Counted from the stretch's first letter, positions 15,537-21,826 are shown. The stretch: 23,928 bases of DNA from a virus (IMGVR_UViG_3300042453_002507:1-23928), one strand, 5' to 3'. A program made the numbers and translations. The notes: generated by a model not told the origin, from the letters alone.

Positions 15537-15739
15537 GGTGTTGGTGTTGTGTTGATGTCGAGCGTCCCGTTGGGGAGCGCCCAGATTTGTTCGGATCGGA
15601 AATGCACAAACGCGCCGTCGCGCTCCATGACGACCGTCCAGATGTCGTTGGCGAGATTGCTCTCGCGGCTGACGATGATGGCCCAGCCGTAGCCAATGGG
15701 CGTCTCGACGGGGAACGGGCGTTGCAGTTCCAGCATCAT
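15377..15739 (-). CDS. Conserved phage small protein overlapping the SSB-like gene
   Basis: A 120-residue frame starting at ATG 15739 (or the next ATG at 15736). The first 65 residues (ETPIGYGWAIIVSRESNLAN, then DIWTVVMERDGAFVHFRSEQ) match a small beta-rich phage family of the pattern 'G.G.Ai......W.V....G....F....I....N.TlG'. Residues from about 67 on are Thr/Pro/Ser/Lys-rich and lie entirely within the first 160 bases of the SSB-like gene in another frame. So the C-terminal tail is either a disordered basic extension or read-out with no function. The upstream context is CTTTTTTTTATGATG without a Shine-Dalgarno. Confidence 0.6.
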   Translation of the reverse strand: MMLELQRPFPVETPIGYGWAIIVSRESNLANDIWTVVMERDGAFVHFRSEQIWALPNGTLDINTTPTPCNTTTTTEEPPLSGNQTTPKRPSGAAPSKSKAATTRSASGSKQAKAGRTSSR

Positions 15740-15852
15740 AAAAAAAAGTTCCGGCGGGCCGCGGTTAGCGTCATACCGCGACGGCCCCCACACACATATC
15801 GGGCGATTGCCACATGCACGTTGACACAGCCTGTTCCGCCGGAAAGTTTCAT
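15736..15852 (-). CDS. 38-residue coupled small protein
   Basis: The ATG at 15852 overlaps the stop of the upstream gene (ATGA), and its own TGA overlaps the next start (TTATGATG). It encodes a basic peptide starting MKLSGGTGCVNVHVAIARYV. Both junctions follow the rule used throughout this phage, which is the only support. No similarity recognised. Confidence 0.4.
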   Translation of the reverse strand: MKLSGGTGCVNVHVAIARYVCGGRRGMTLTAARRNFFL

Positions 15853-16055
15853 CGTCTCTTGGTTTTGACTAAACCTCTACGAAAGTATTGCGGATTGCGT
15901 TCCATCCACGCGACGACTTCGCCGGTATTGCCGACGTCCGCGGCGCGAAAGGCGTTGTCCGAAACGAGATAGCAATGCTCTGCGAGAATGTTCATCACCG
16001 TGATCTCGTCATCGTGGAGGACGTTCTGGATGTAGGACTCCAGCGTGTTGGGCAT
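15849..16055 (-). CDS. Small hypothetical phage protein
   Basis: A 68-residue protein MPNTLESYIQNVLHDDEITV and on, predicted all-helical, with an acidic N-terminal and basic C-terminal end (RRGLVKTKRR). The leader ATCCACACATG is A/C-rich without a Shine-Dalgarno, as for several other genes here. The 13-bp dispersed motif at 15863-15875 forms the codons for GLVK near the C-terminus. Function unknown. Confidence 0.6.
   Translation of the reverse strand: MPNTLESYIQNVLHDDEITVMNILAEHCYLVSDNAFRAADVGNTGEVVAWMERNPQYFRRGLVKTKRR
15863..15875. repeat. Dispersed motif copy 6 (TTTTGACTAAACC on plus)
   Basis: Lies at the 3' end of a coding sequence, 11 bases before the next start on the minus strand. It could affect that start or be a binding site. 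Confidence 0.65.
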
Positions 16056-16086
16056 GTGTGGATTTTATGGGTGTGGTCAAATGGAA

Positions 16087-16350
16087 TCATGGCTCAAAAC
16101 GGTTGGCCTGCCACGTTGTGCCTTGCTTGAAATAAGTCGTTTGCGGGCCGCTGGGATTCATCACGCAAATCATTGTTGCCTCCGGCATGACAAGATTTGC
16201 CAAATCGACCGCTCCCAGCATGTCCGGCCCGCCGTTGGTTGAAACTCGGATGACAAGAATTTCCTCGCCAAGCGGGTAAATGCTTTCCCAATAGCATTGC
16301 ATGACATTGCTCCAAGCGCATTGCGAGTAAGGGTCGGAATTTCTTTTCAC
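16087..16350 (-). CDS. Hypothetical phage protein
   Basis: An 87-residue protein from GTG 16350, which overlaps the replication protein stop by GTGA; GAAGGGG lies about ten bases upstream. The sequence starts MKRNSDPYSQCAWSNVMQCY and includes EEILVIRVSTNGGPDMLGAV, a mixed alpha/beta layout. No motif recognised. It is probably part of the replication operon. Confidence 0.6.
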   Translation of the reverse strand: MKRNSDPYSQCAWSNVMQCYWESIYPLGEEILVIRVSTNGGPDMLGAVDLANLVMPEATMICVMNPSGPQTTYFKQGTTWQANRFEP

Positions 16351-17192
16351 GCTGCCACCACCCCTTCCAGTTCGCGGATTTTCTCGCGGATGCGGGCAAC
16401 CTCGGCCTTGGCCTCTTCCTTCCACTCCGTTTCCCACGGGCAGTCGGCTTTTTGTCTGCGGTTCCGCGGATCACCCTTCATTCGCTCCAGCTTCGCTTTT
16501 AAGGCGTCGATGCCCTGTTTGGCGTCCCACACGCCGCGGGGTTTAGTCAAAGCCGTGGCGGGGCGTTTACGCTCGTTCTCGGCCCAATGTGATGCAAAGC
16601 GTGATAGGTCATGCGGCATGGACTTGATCGAGATCGCATTTCGATCCACCCAACCCACCGCTTCGCGGGCGTCGTAATACGCCTTGCACACTTCCGGTGT
16701 GACGCTGGCCAGTTGTCCGGCGGCGGTGACCTCCTCCAAAGTCCACCCGCGGCGGATAGATAGATCCATAGAAGATGAAGATGAAGAAGAAGGGGTTGGT
16801 TTTTGCTTGCCGGTTTGCTTAACCAAATTGCCAAGCAAAATCGGGTTGCCCCCCTTGCTTCCGGCCTCGGCCCGAATCTGTCTAATCTCCTCATCACGAA
16901 CCATTCGCCGCGAAAAGATCGCGCCATTTTCGTCGCGGGAGAACACTTTATTCTCCTCAAGTTCTTTCAATAATTTGAGACAGGTTTGCGGCGACAAACC
17001 CACAAGTTTTGCGAGGGTTTTGTGCGAGAAACCCCTGCCGTTTTGCGTGAGTTTTCCGTATTCGTCGCACTCATGGGCGATGCACATCATCTCAACCCAC
17101 AGGCCACGCGCCGCCAATGAGCAGAGCCGGAGGCCGGAGTCGTTGCGCCAGTCGGAAGGGTAAAATTGAAAGGATGGGCGTTTAATTTTCAT
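16347..17192 (-). CDS. Phage replication protein (initiator / DnaD-like)
   Basis: A 281-residue protein. The start KRPSFQFYPSDWRNDSGLRL, then ARGLWVEMMCIAHE and GFSHKTLAKLVGLSPQTCLK (an HTH), is the typical N-terminus of phage replication initiators, where the winged helix binds the origin. A linker with a run of seven Ser (135-141) separates it from a C-terminal helical region that may contact the helicase loader. The ATG at 17192 overlaps the methyltransferase stop by ATGA, and GGAGGA lies nine bases upstream. The Ser run is coded by a GAAGAT-type simple repeat (16771-16793). A motif copy (16540-16551) lies inside, coding ALTKP. Confidence 0.8.
   Translation of the reverse strand: MKIKRPSFQFYPSDWRNDSGLRLCSLAARGLWVEMMCIAHECDEYGKLTQNGRGFSHKTLAKLVGLSPQTCLKLLKELEENKVFSRDENGAIFSRRMVRDEEIRQIRAEAGSKGGNPILLGNLVKQTGKQKPTPSSSSSSSMDLSIRRGWTLEEVTAAGQLASVTPEVCKAYYDAREAVGWVDRNAISIKSMPHDLSRFASHWAENERKRPATALTKPRGVWDAKQGIDALKAKLERMKGDPRNRRQKADCPWETEWKEEAKAEVARIREKIRELEGVVAA
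16540..16551. repeat. Dispersed motif copy 7 (GGTTTAGTCAAA on plus)
   Basis: Inside the replication gene, read Leu-Thr-Lys-Pro on the minus strand. The 13th base differs (G instead of A). Confidence 0.6.
16771..16793. repeat. GAA/GAT simple repeat encoding poly-Ser
   Basis: A run of GAAGATGAAGATGAAGAAGA-type trinucleotides on the plus strand. It codes a seven-Ser linker in the replication protein and could vary in length by slippage in steps of one codon. Confidence 0.7.
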
Positions 17193-18072
17193 CGCTCTGA
17201 TCCTCCAAGCAAATGCCATGCGAGTCGCACCACTGCCGGAACTTGGGCGTTTCCAATGGCGCGGAGGCGGTGAACCCTATCGGGAACCCCATTAGCCACT
17301 CTGTCCAATCGGGGTTCAACTGCCCATTGCGCTCGCAATCGGTCATGCGGGCGCTGATCGCTTCGATCAAAGTTCCTCCCTTGCGGGCCTTGTTTGCCGT
17401 GATCCGCCCGCCCTTTGTTCCCAGCGAGCTTGTTGGCGTCGGCCACAGCACCACCGCCTCCTCCAGTTGCCTCCGGTAGCCGCGCTTGGCCACCGTCCGC
17501 AATATCTGCCCCACCGTCCCGCTGCTCATGGCCGGTGACGATCTGGGCGTGGGCCACAATCCAAATTCTGTCTCGCCTGTGGGGAGCGCCGACATGGTGC
17601 GCTCCCACAATTCCCCACCGCGCATCATACCCCAGCGTGGCAAGGTCAGAGAGGACTCTGGCAAGTCCTCGTCGAACAAGCATTGGACTGTTTTCCACGA
17701 AGACGTATTGCGGTCGAACCTCACCGACAATTCGCGCCATGTGTTTCCACATGGAGCTTGCCTGTCCGTCGATCCCTGCTCCTCGTCCGGCAACGCTGAT
17801 GTCGGTGCAAGGAAATCCTCCCGATACCACTTGAGCAATGCCTCGCCACGGTCGTCCGTCAAAGGACTGGACGTCATCCCAGACGGGAAACGCTTCCAAG
17901 CATCCGTCGTTTTGTCGCGCCACAAGAACGCTTGCGGCGTAGGCGTCCCACTCGACGGCGCAGACGGTGCGCCATCCAAGGAGTTTGCCGCCGAGTATTC
18001 CGCCGCCCGCTCCGGCAAAGAGCGCGATTTCTCGTAGGCCGCAACCATCGCCTTGCTGAACAGCCAACTCAT
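17182..18072 (-). CDS. Nested second-frame protein over the methyltransferase gene ('LWPTP / EWLMGFPIG' phage family)
   Basis: A 296-residue frame from ATG 18072, directly after the RusA stop, with GGAGAGG six bases upstream. It covers the methyltransferase gene completely in the +1 frame. It is not a random shadow by composition: residues 120-181 (DRNTSSWKTVQCLFDEDLPE, then SSLTLPRWGMMRGGELWE and FGLWPTPRSS) and 249-281 (NGQLNPDWTEWLMGFPIGFT, then LETPKFRQW) match a phage family I recall as a stand-alone protein or annotated near DNA methyltransferases. The N-terminus MSWLFSKAMVAAYEKS also matches that family. No catalytic role is known. Either it is a real overlapping gene or the family is a database artefact of the methyltransferase frame; see findings. 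Confidence 0.6.
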   Translation of the reverse strand: MSWLFSKAMVAAYEKSRSLPERAAEYSAANSLDGAPSAPSSGTPTPQAFLWRDKTTDAWKRFPSGMTSSPLTDDRGEALLKWYREDFLAPTSALPDEEQGSTDRQAPCGNTWRELSVRFDRNTSSWKTVQCLFDEDLPESSLTLPRWGMMRGGELWERTMSALPTGETEFGLWPTPRSSPAMSSGTVGQILRTVAKRGYRRQLEEAVVLWPTPTSSLGTKGGRITANKARKGGTLIEAISARMTDCERNGQLNPDWTEWLMGFPIGFTASAPLETPKFRQWCDSHGICLEDQSDEN

Positions 18073-18076
18073 TCAC
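17189..18076 (-). CDS. dcm: C5-cytosine DNA methyltransferase
   Basis: A 295-residue enzyme from GTG 18076, which shares the Shine-Dalgarno with the nested frame. Motif I is LFAGAGGGILGG (19-30, SAM binding), motif IV is SGGFPCTDIS (85-94, Cys90 catalytic), motif VI is VENSP (127-131, Glu-Asn), motif VIII is HRRDRIWIVAHA (166-177), and motif X is RLRAIGNAQVP (270-280). The region between VIII and X is short and Gly-rich, so the target-recognition domain is small. It methylates cytosine at C5, probably to protect phage DNA from host restriction; the site is not predictable. Arg codon CGA and Gly codon GGA look more frequent than in neighbouring genes, as expected if the other frame constrains it. 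Its stop overlaps the replication protein start by ATGA. Confidence 0.92.
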   Translation of the reverse strand: MNELAVQQGDGCGLREIALFAGAGGGILGGKLLGWRTVCAVEWDAYAASVLVARQNDGCLEAFPVWDDVQSFDGRPWRGIAQVVSGGFPCTDISVAGRGAGIDGQASSMWKHMARIVGEVRPQYVFVENSPMLVRRGLARVLSDLATLGYDARWGIVGAHHVGAPHRRDRIWIVAHAQIVTGHEQRDGGADIADGGQARLPEATGGGGGAVADANKLAGNKGRADHGKQGPQGRNFDRSDQRPHDRLRAQWAVEPRLDRVANGVPDRVHRLRAIGNAQVPAVVRLAWHLLGGSER

Positions 18077-18468
18077 AACCTCTCCTTCATGCTGACTTCC
18101 AAATACGGATCTCCCACGCGGCACTTTTCCGCGACGAGTTGATCCACCAGCGCGTCGTCCGCAATCCAGCCAGCAGGCACCAGCGCGTCCAAAACGCCCT
18201 TGCACAAGTTGTCAAGGTCGGGCCGCACCGCGTGGATGCGCTCGTTTGGCCGCGCCTTGGTCACGCGGAAGGCGAACTTGATCTTGATCAGCACCGGAAA
18301 CTCCACTGGTTGCCGCGGCTTAAATTTCCGAAGCTGCAAGACCAGCGCGTCCTGCGCGTCCTTGACCTTTTTCTTTGTGAAGAACATGGGGCGACCGGCG
18401 CGAACCATCACGCCCTTCTGCTGGGCAGTGACCGTTGGTGGGTCGCCGTCGATAATTGCAGTGATCAT
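18073..18468 (-). CDS. rusA: RusA-type Holliday junction resolvase
   Basis: A 131-residue endonuclease with the family signature AVRPDLDNLCKGVLDAL at 80-96 and DDALVDQL at 104-111. Asp84, Asp86 and Asp94 are the probable metal ligands. RusA dimers cut four-way junctions symmetrically and resolve intermediates formed by RecT-style annealing. The start is ATG at 18468 in the context CCCACACAATGA, overlapping the upstream stop. An upstream extension in frame exists but crosses two other genes and is rejected. Confidence 0.93.
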   Translation of the reverse strand: MITAIIDGDPPTVTAQQKGVMVRAGRPMFFTKKKVKDAQDALVLQLRKFKPRQPVEFPVLIKIKFAFRVTKARPNERIHAVRPDLDNLCKGVLDALVPAGWIADDALVDQLVAEKCRVGDPYLEVSMKERL

Positions 18469-18776
18469 TGTGTGGGCTTTTTTCTGCGCGGTGGGCGCGG
18501 TTTGGGTGTGGTAATCCGGCGGCGAACGAATCCCTCCGGCAGTCCGATTTGAATGAGGGCGGCTTGGAGATCTTGGTCGGGAACCTCCGCGGTGTGCTTC
18601 AGCATGTCGTCGAGCGCATCGCTGCGGTCGGGAACCATGCGGAGGGACAGCGTCTCCCACCAGATGATCCGCGCCGCGGCATGCCGCACCGGCAGCGCCA
18701 GCGTCAACAGACGCTGACGCCACTCGGTGGGCGTGACGCCCTTGCTCCATCTCGGAACAAAGGATTTTTCGCTCAT
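18465..18776 (-). CDS. Hypothetical protein of the recombination operon
   Basis: A 103-residue protein MSEKSFVPRWSKGVTPTEWR and on, overlapping both neighbours by ATGA. It is helical, with a hydrophobic middle (RLLTLALPVRHAAARIIWWE) and a basic C-terminal tail PKPRPPRRKKPTQ. The position between a small conserved gene and rusA suggests a DNA-processing accessory. No family recognised. Confidence 0.65.
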   Translation of the reverse strand: MSEKSFVPRWSKGVTPTEWRQRLLTLALPVRHAAARIIWWETLSLRMVPDRSDALDDMLKHTAEVPDQDLQAALIQIGLPEGFVRRRITTPKPRPPRRKKPTQ

Positions 18777-18994
18777 TGCACTCTCCAAACGCGATGACCT
18801 TGATAGACCCCTCCGCTCCACTGCGCCCTCGTTGCGGCCTTTTGATTGCGGCAACGGAACCAGTGATAGACGCGCAAAGCCTCTTGTTGGCTTGGCACAA
18901 GGATGCTGTCTCCGACATCCATGCGCTCCAAGACGTCCGCGTATTCGACGTCGCTATTGCGCCGCGCAAACGGAATGTGTTTGTCAATCTTCAT
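18773..18994 (-). CDS. Small phage protein (DNA-binding-like)
   Basis: A 73-residue protein MKIDKHIPFARRNSDVEYAD and on, with ATGA coupling at both ends and GGAGG upstream of its ATG at 18994. Residues about 33-72 (MDVGDSILVPSQQEALRVYH, then RAQWSGGVYQGHRVWRV) resemble small phage proteins of the 'M..GDS..VP......' type that have an alpha/beta fold. Function unknown. Confidence 0.65.
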   Translation of the reverse strand: MKIDKHIPFARRNSDVEYADVLERMDVGDSILVPSQQEALRVYHWFRCRNQKAATRAQWSGGVYQGHRVWRVQ

Positions 18995-19803
18995 AGAGTT
19001 GCCTCCGCTTGCTTTGCCGCCCACGCCGGTAACCCCAGCGTAGTGATGTCCGTCGTGAACGACGGCCAGTGGTCTTCGGCCATGCAGTGCTTCACCAGCG
19101 CGAGGTCACGCTGATACTGCTTGCGGCCCCACTCAATGGCCTGCTGGTCGAGCGCGTAGACAGCGACCGCGTAGGGCGGTGTCTTTTCGACGCAAACGAA
19201 AAGAAACTCACTCTTATCGATACCTAACAGCGCACATAGGTCGAGGTAGTAGGCGGCTTGAACGTCGTAGCGGTAGTTGACCACTGACTTGGCCATCATG
19301 TCCGCGTCCGCTGACTGGCAGCTTTTGATGTCCACGATGACGTTGCCGCCCTCCGGTAGCGCATCGATCCGCGCTTTGCGGAGAACTCCGTCTTCGCCAT
19401 TCGCAAACAGCGAAACCTCGGTCTTCGCGTTGGCCAGCACTCGCTTGACCGCGGGATGCGACCAGACTGACTCGCGCATGCCGGTGATGGTATCGGCTTC
19501 GTCTTGCGTGATGATCGGCTTGTCCTGCGCGGCCTTCCATTCCTTGCCCTCTTTAGTGGCAAAGTTCATGCCCGCGGGTTTGATGACCCACGCATTGGCA
19601 ACCGTCTCCGGCTCCAAGATGGCGCGGTGAATCATGCTGCCCAAGCGCATCGCGGGCGTCTGCTCGTCGGGGATCAGCCCGTCGAGCTTGGCCTTGAAAT
19701 GCGCGGGCGTTTTAGGCGGCGCAATCCAGTCGAGCAGCGATTTGCTGATGCCCTCGGCTTCGCGGTATTGCTTTTCCGGTAGCGAGAGGATGCCGCTGTT
19801 CAT
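18991..19803 (-). CDS. RecE/exonuclease VIII-like exonuclease (PD-(D/E)XK)
   Basis: A 270-residue enzyme. The N-terminal SKSLLDWIAPPKTPAHFKAK and MRLGSMIHRAILEPE (52-66) are typical of the DUF3799/RecE C-terminal nuclease group. The catalytic set is H59 region, Asp147 in ARIDALPE, IVDIKSC with Asp158-x-Lys160, and QAAYYLD at 182-188 (the RecB-type Q..xY motif). It degrades the 5' strand of dsDNA ends to give 3' ssDNA for RecT. The start is ATG at 19803 with AAGGAGG nine bases upstream and an ATGA overlap. Confidence 0.9.
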   Translation of the reverse strand: MNSGILSLPEKQYREAEGISKSLLDWIAPPKTPAHFKAKLDGLIPDEQTPAMRLGSMIHRAILEPETVANAWVIKPAGMNFATKEGKEWKAAQDKPIITQDEADTITGMRESVWSHPAVKRVLANAKTEVSLFANGEDGVLRKARIDALPEGGNVIVDIKSCQSADADMMAKSVVNYRYDVQAAYYLDLCALLGIDKSEFLFVCVEKTPPYAVAVYALDQQAIEWGRKQYQRDLALVKHCMAEDHWPSFTTDITTLGLPAWAAKQAEATL

Positions 19804-20015
19804 ATTCCGGCCTCCTTCGCTGCGGAGTTGAGAGTATCGCTCGTCGTGCGCCGATGTTCCAACTGGGCCATGAACTCGGCCACCATGTGGTCGCCGGTCA
19901 GCCGGTCGGTCAGCGTGTCGAGCCATTCCAGCGCCCAAACGAGGTCGAGAGTCGCCTGTCCATGAAGGACAAGCGCCTTGACCAGCGCGGGCTGTAGTGA
20001 ATTTTCAGCGTTCAT
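19800..20015 (-). CDS. 71-residue protein between RecT and the exonuclease
   Basis: A helical acidic-basic protein MNAENSLQPALVKALVLHGQ and on, with ATGA overlaps to both neighbours and a strong GGAGGTGAGG upstream. Its place inside the recombination pair suggests it modulates or stabilises that pair; nothing else supports a role. Confidence 0.65.
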   Translation of the reverse strand: MNAENSLQPALVKALVLHGQATLDLVWALEWLDTLTDRLTGDHMVAEFMAQLEHRRTTSDTLNSAAKEAGI

Positions 20016-20755
20016 TTCCTCACCTCCGCGAACAGTTCGCCGGTTGCCTTGTCGTTGAGCGCGGCGCGTTGGCTTGGCTCCGCGGCGCTGTCGAAGAACT
20101 CCGCGGCGGTTGTCGGCTCCGGCAGCACTACGCTGGACGCCACTTCGCGCCCGCGGGCCACCTTGACTTGGTAGTCGGCCACCTCTTCGCGGATGCCCAG
20201 ACCGCGCAGCGCGTCGGGGAAGGCATCGCGGAGCGCCCACGATCTTGCCCGCATCTGGAGCATGCGGCTGGGGTATTGCTGCCAAGGGCCAGCCTTGCCC
20301 CAGAGTTGCGCCTTCTTCGCGTCGGCCTCGCTGAACGTGCGGACGACGGCACTGCGGTCGCGGCGTTTCACGATGCATGTGGCAACGTGACCTTCAGCCG
20401 TTTTGTCGCGGCCAACCGTTTCTTCGATGTCGAGAAACGACGGGTGGGCGGTGCAGAGCGCCAGCGCCGCATCACCGTAGATGCAGGGCTTGCCGTTGAT
20501 GATGGCGATGGACTGGAGCGCCTGCATGGGCGCGAGGCCCAGTTCCAAGCCATGTTGGACGGCGACCATGACGGCCTCCGGTGTGTTGAATCCCTTCGGC
20601 GCAAGGCCGGAGTTCACGATGGCGCGGCAGAACCTCGCCATTTCATCGAAGTTGCGAAGTTGCACTCCGTGTTGGTCGAGTTGGATCTCGACGGGTTGGG
20701 TCTTTGGCAGAGCCAGTTGACCATTTTCTGCTGTCATTGTATTTGTTCCCTTCAT
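20012..20755 (-). CDS. recT: RecT-type single-strand annealing protein
   Basis: A protein of 247 residues from ATG 20755 (context GAACACAATGAA); ATG 20737 preceded by AAGGGA is an alternative that removes six residues. The core FNTPEAVMVAVQHGLELGLA, then PMQALQSIAIINGKPCIYGD and ALALCTAHPSF, is diagnostic for the RecT family. RecT pairs complementary ssDNA and drives homologous recombination of phage DNA with the RecE-like exonuclease encoded two genes downstream. The C-terminal third is rich in Ala and Glu and less conserved. Confidence 0.93.
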   Translation of the reverse strand: MKGTNTMTAENGQLALPKTQPVEIQLDQHGVQLRNFDEMARFCRAIVNSGLAPKGFNTPEAVMVAVQHGLELGLAPMQALQSIAIINGKPCIYGDAALALCTAHPSFLDIEETVGRDKTAEGHVATCIVKRRDRSAVVRTFSEADAKKAQLWGKAGPWQQYPSRMLQMRARSWALRDAFPDALRGLGIREEVADYQVKVARGREVASSVVLPEPTTAAEFFDSAAEPSQRAALNDKATGELFAEVRK

Positions 20756-20817
20756 TGTGTTCTGACCCGTCTCCGCGGCATGCTGCGGGGGCGGGTTTTG
20801 TTTTGTGGGTTGCATGC

Positions 20818-20979
20818 CTAAAATCGGACGCTGCGGTTTTCGTATTTGCGGAGCAGCCAGCGGTTCCACTTGTGGTGCGCCTGTGACTTGTCCCAGCCAG
20901 TCATCCATCCGGCGCTGTAGGCACCGATGACGGTGCAGAGCCACATGCCGACGAGGATCGCGATGAGGAGGTAGTCCAT
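20818..20979 (-). CDS. 53-residue single-pass membrane protein
   Basis: The ATG at 20979 overlaps the upstream stop as TAATG. The N-terminal segment YLLIAILVGMWLCTVIGAYS is one transmembrane helix, followed by a basic, Trp/His-rich tail. The position in an early operon argues against a holin; superinfection-exclusion or host-envelope proteins have this look, but this is inference. Confidence 0.6.
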   Translation of the reverse strand: MDYLLIAILVGMWLCTVIGAYSAGWMTGWDKSQAHHKWNRWLLRKYENRSVRF

Positions 20980-21164
20980 TACGCCAACCTCGCTTCCTTG
21001 ATTTTGCGCAGCGCCGCGATGGTGTTGCGGACGCTCTCGCGCCAATACTCACTGTCGTTGCGCCACTTCCAGCGGCGGCAGAGCGTGTCTTTAACGCTCA
21101 CCTCCAGTGTTATGAGTTCGCGCAACCGAAAAGTTGGCGTTTTGTATTCTGCTTCTGTGTTCAT
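20979..21164 (-). CDS. 61-residue early protein
   Basis: Starts MNTEAEYKTPTFRLRELITL at ATG 21164 in the context AACACACAATGAAC, with an ATGA overlap. It is a helical, basic protein (VKDTLCRRWKWRNDSEYWRE) that could bind nucleic acid. No family recognised. Confidence 0.6.
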   Translation of the reverse strand: MNTEAEYKTPTFRLRELITLEVSVKDTLCRRWKWRNDSEYWRESVRNTIAALRKIKEARLA

Positions 21165-21385
21165 TGTGTGTTCTTGTTCCTGCGGTGTTGAATGCGCTGG
21201 CACATAGCCGACGCGAAAGTGACCCAGTTCGGGTTGACGTCTTGGCCCTCGTCCGCGAGCCACTGGTGAATGGCGCGGAAGCCCCAGCCCTTCGACCGCA
21301 ACACTTCGACGGCATCGACAAGTTCGTGGCTGTAGTTGCGTTGGTCGCCGCGGGGAGCGGCGTGGGCTTTATCGATGAGATTCAT
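21161..21385 (-). CDS. 74-residue HTH-like early protein
   Basis: MNLIDKAHAAPRGDQRNYSH and on. The segment VEVLRSKGWGFRAIHQWLADEG (residues about 27-48) has the spacing of a resolvase-type or recombinase-like helix-turn-helix ('L...G.s...Ia..L...G'). It overlaps the upstream RHH gene by 17 bases. It is a DNA-binding candidate for early regulation. Confidence 0.6.
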   Translation of the reverse strand: MNLIDKAHAAPRGDQRNYSHELVDAVEVLRSKGWGFRAIHQWLADEGQDVNPNWVTFASAMCQRIQHRRNKNTQ

Positions 21386-21557
21386 GCTTGGGCTTGGTTA
21401 GGTGTATTACACCTTCGGACGCAAAAAAGTCGGCCACAATCTTGCTGACTTGCTTTGCGAAACTCCGGTGTTCGGCGCGGGCGCGATCTTCGATGACCGT
21501 GGCCAGATCACGCGGCATCGATATGCTTTTGCGGGTGGTGGTGGGTTTGGTGGGCAT
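21369..21557 (-). CDS. Ribbon-helix-helix (Arc/CopG-like) protein 2
   Basis: A 62-residue protein with a basic N-terminal strand TTRKSISMPRDLATVIEDRA, then helices RAEHRSFAKQVSKIVADFFA. This layout (strand followed by two helices, with a conserved S-[FK]-[AS] turn) matches Arc/MetJ/CopG-type repressors that act as dimers. Its coding sequence near the 3' end contains a perfect 13-bp palindrome (21401-21413), which repeats upstream of the previous gene and suggests autoregulation. Confidence 0.7.
   Translation of the reverse strand: MPTKPTTTRKSISMPRDLATVIEDRARAEHRSFAKQVSKIVADFFASEGVIHLTKPKHESHR
21401..21413. promoter_or_regulatory. Palindromic operator-like site GGTGTATTACACC
   Basis: A perfect 6+1+6 palindrome. 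The 17 bases starting at 21397 (GTTAGGTGTATTACACC) match 21823-21839 with one mismatch. It lies inside RHH gene 2, 16 bases before the next start. Confidence 0.55.
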
Positions 21558-21572
21558 GGGCTGGTTGGGTTG

Positions 21573-21794
21573 CTATATTCGGATCACTGCGCTGGTGCAG
21601 AGTTCGCAATCGCACGGGAGAACCGTTTCAGCCCGTGCGGCGCGTCGTGTGTCTTCGTGAATTCCATGAACGCAGCCGACGGGATCGCCAGACCACTTCC
21701 ATCCTTTTTTCAAGTCGATCCAATAGCCATCGCTGTCGCCGTATTCGCTTGCGATGTGCTTGGATGACACTCGTTGTGGCTTGATGTTTTTCAT
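21573..21794 (-). CDS. 73-residue early protein
   Basis: Starts MKNIKPQRVSSKHIASEYGD at ATG 21794 in the context CCACACACAATGAAAA. Contains Asp/Tyr/Trp-rich DGYWIDLKKGWKWSGDPVGC and ends with CDCELC, so four Cys residues could bind metal. It is the first gene after the candidate promoter at 21832-21860, so probably early and RHH-regulated. No family recognised. Confidence 0.6.
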   Translation of the reverse strand: MKNIKPQRVSSKHIASEYGDSDGYWIDLKKGWKWSGDPVGCVHGIHEDTRRAARAETVLPCDCELCTSAVIRI

Positions 21795-21805
21795 TGTGTG
21801 TGGAG

Positions 21806-21823
21806 CTTCGACATACATCGAAG
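21806..21823. repeat. Dyad CTTCGA-CATACA-TCGAAG in the early leader
   Basis: A perfect 6-bp inverted repeat with 6-base loop between the candidate promoter and the ATG at 21794. It could be an RNA hairpin in the leader or a protein-binding site. Confidence 0.5.
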
Positions 21824-21826
21824 TTA

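Noticed and set aside
18077-18205. Extension of the methyltransferase frame upstream of GTG 18076
   Set aside because: It would read through the RusA gene in another frame; the RBS at 18080-18088 fits the internal GTG.
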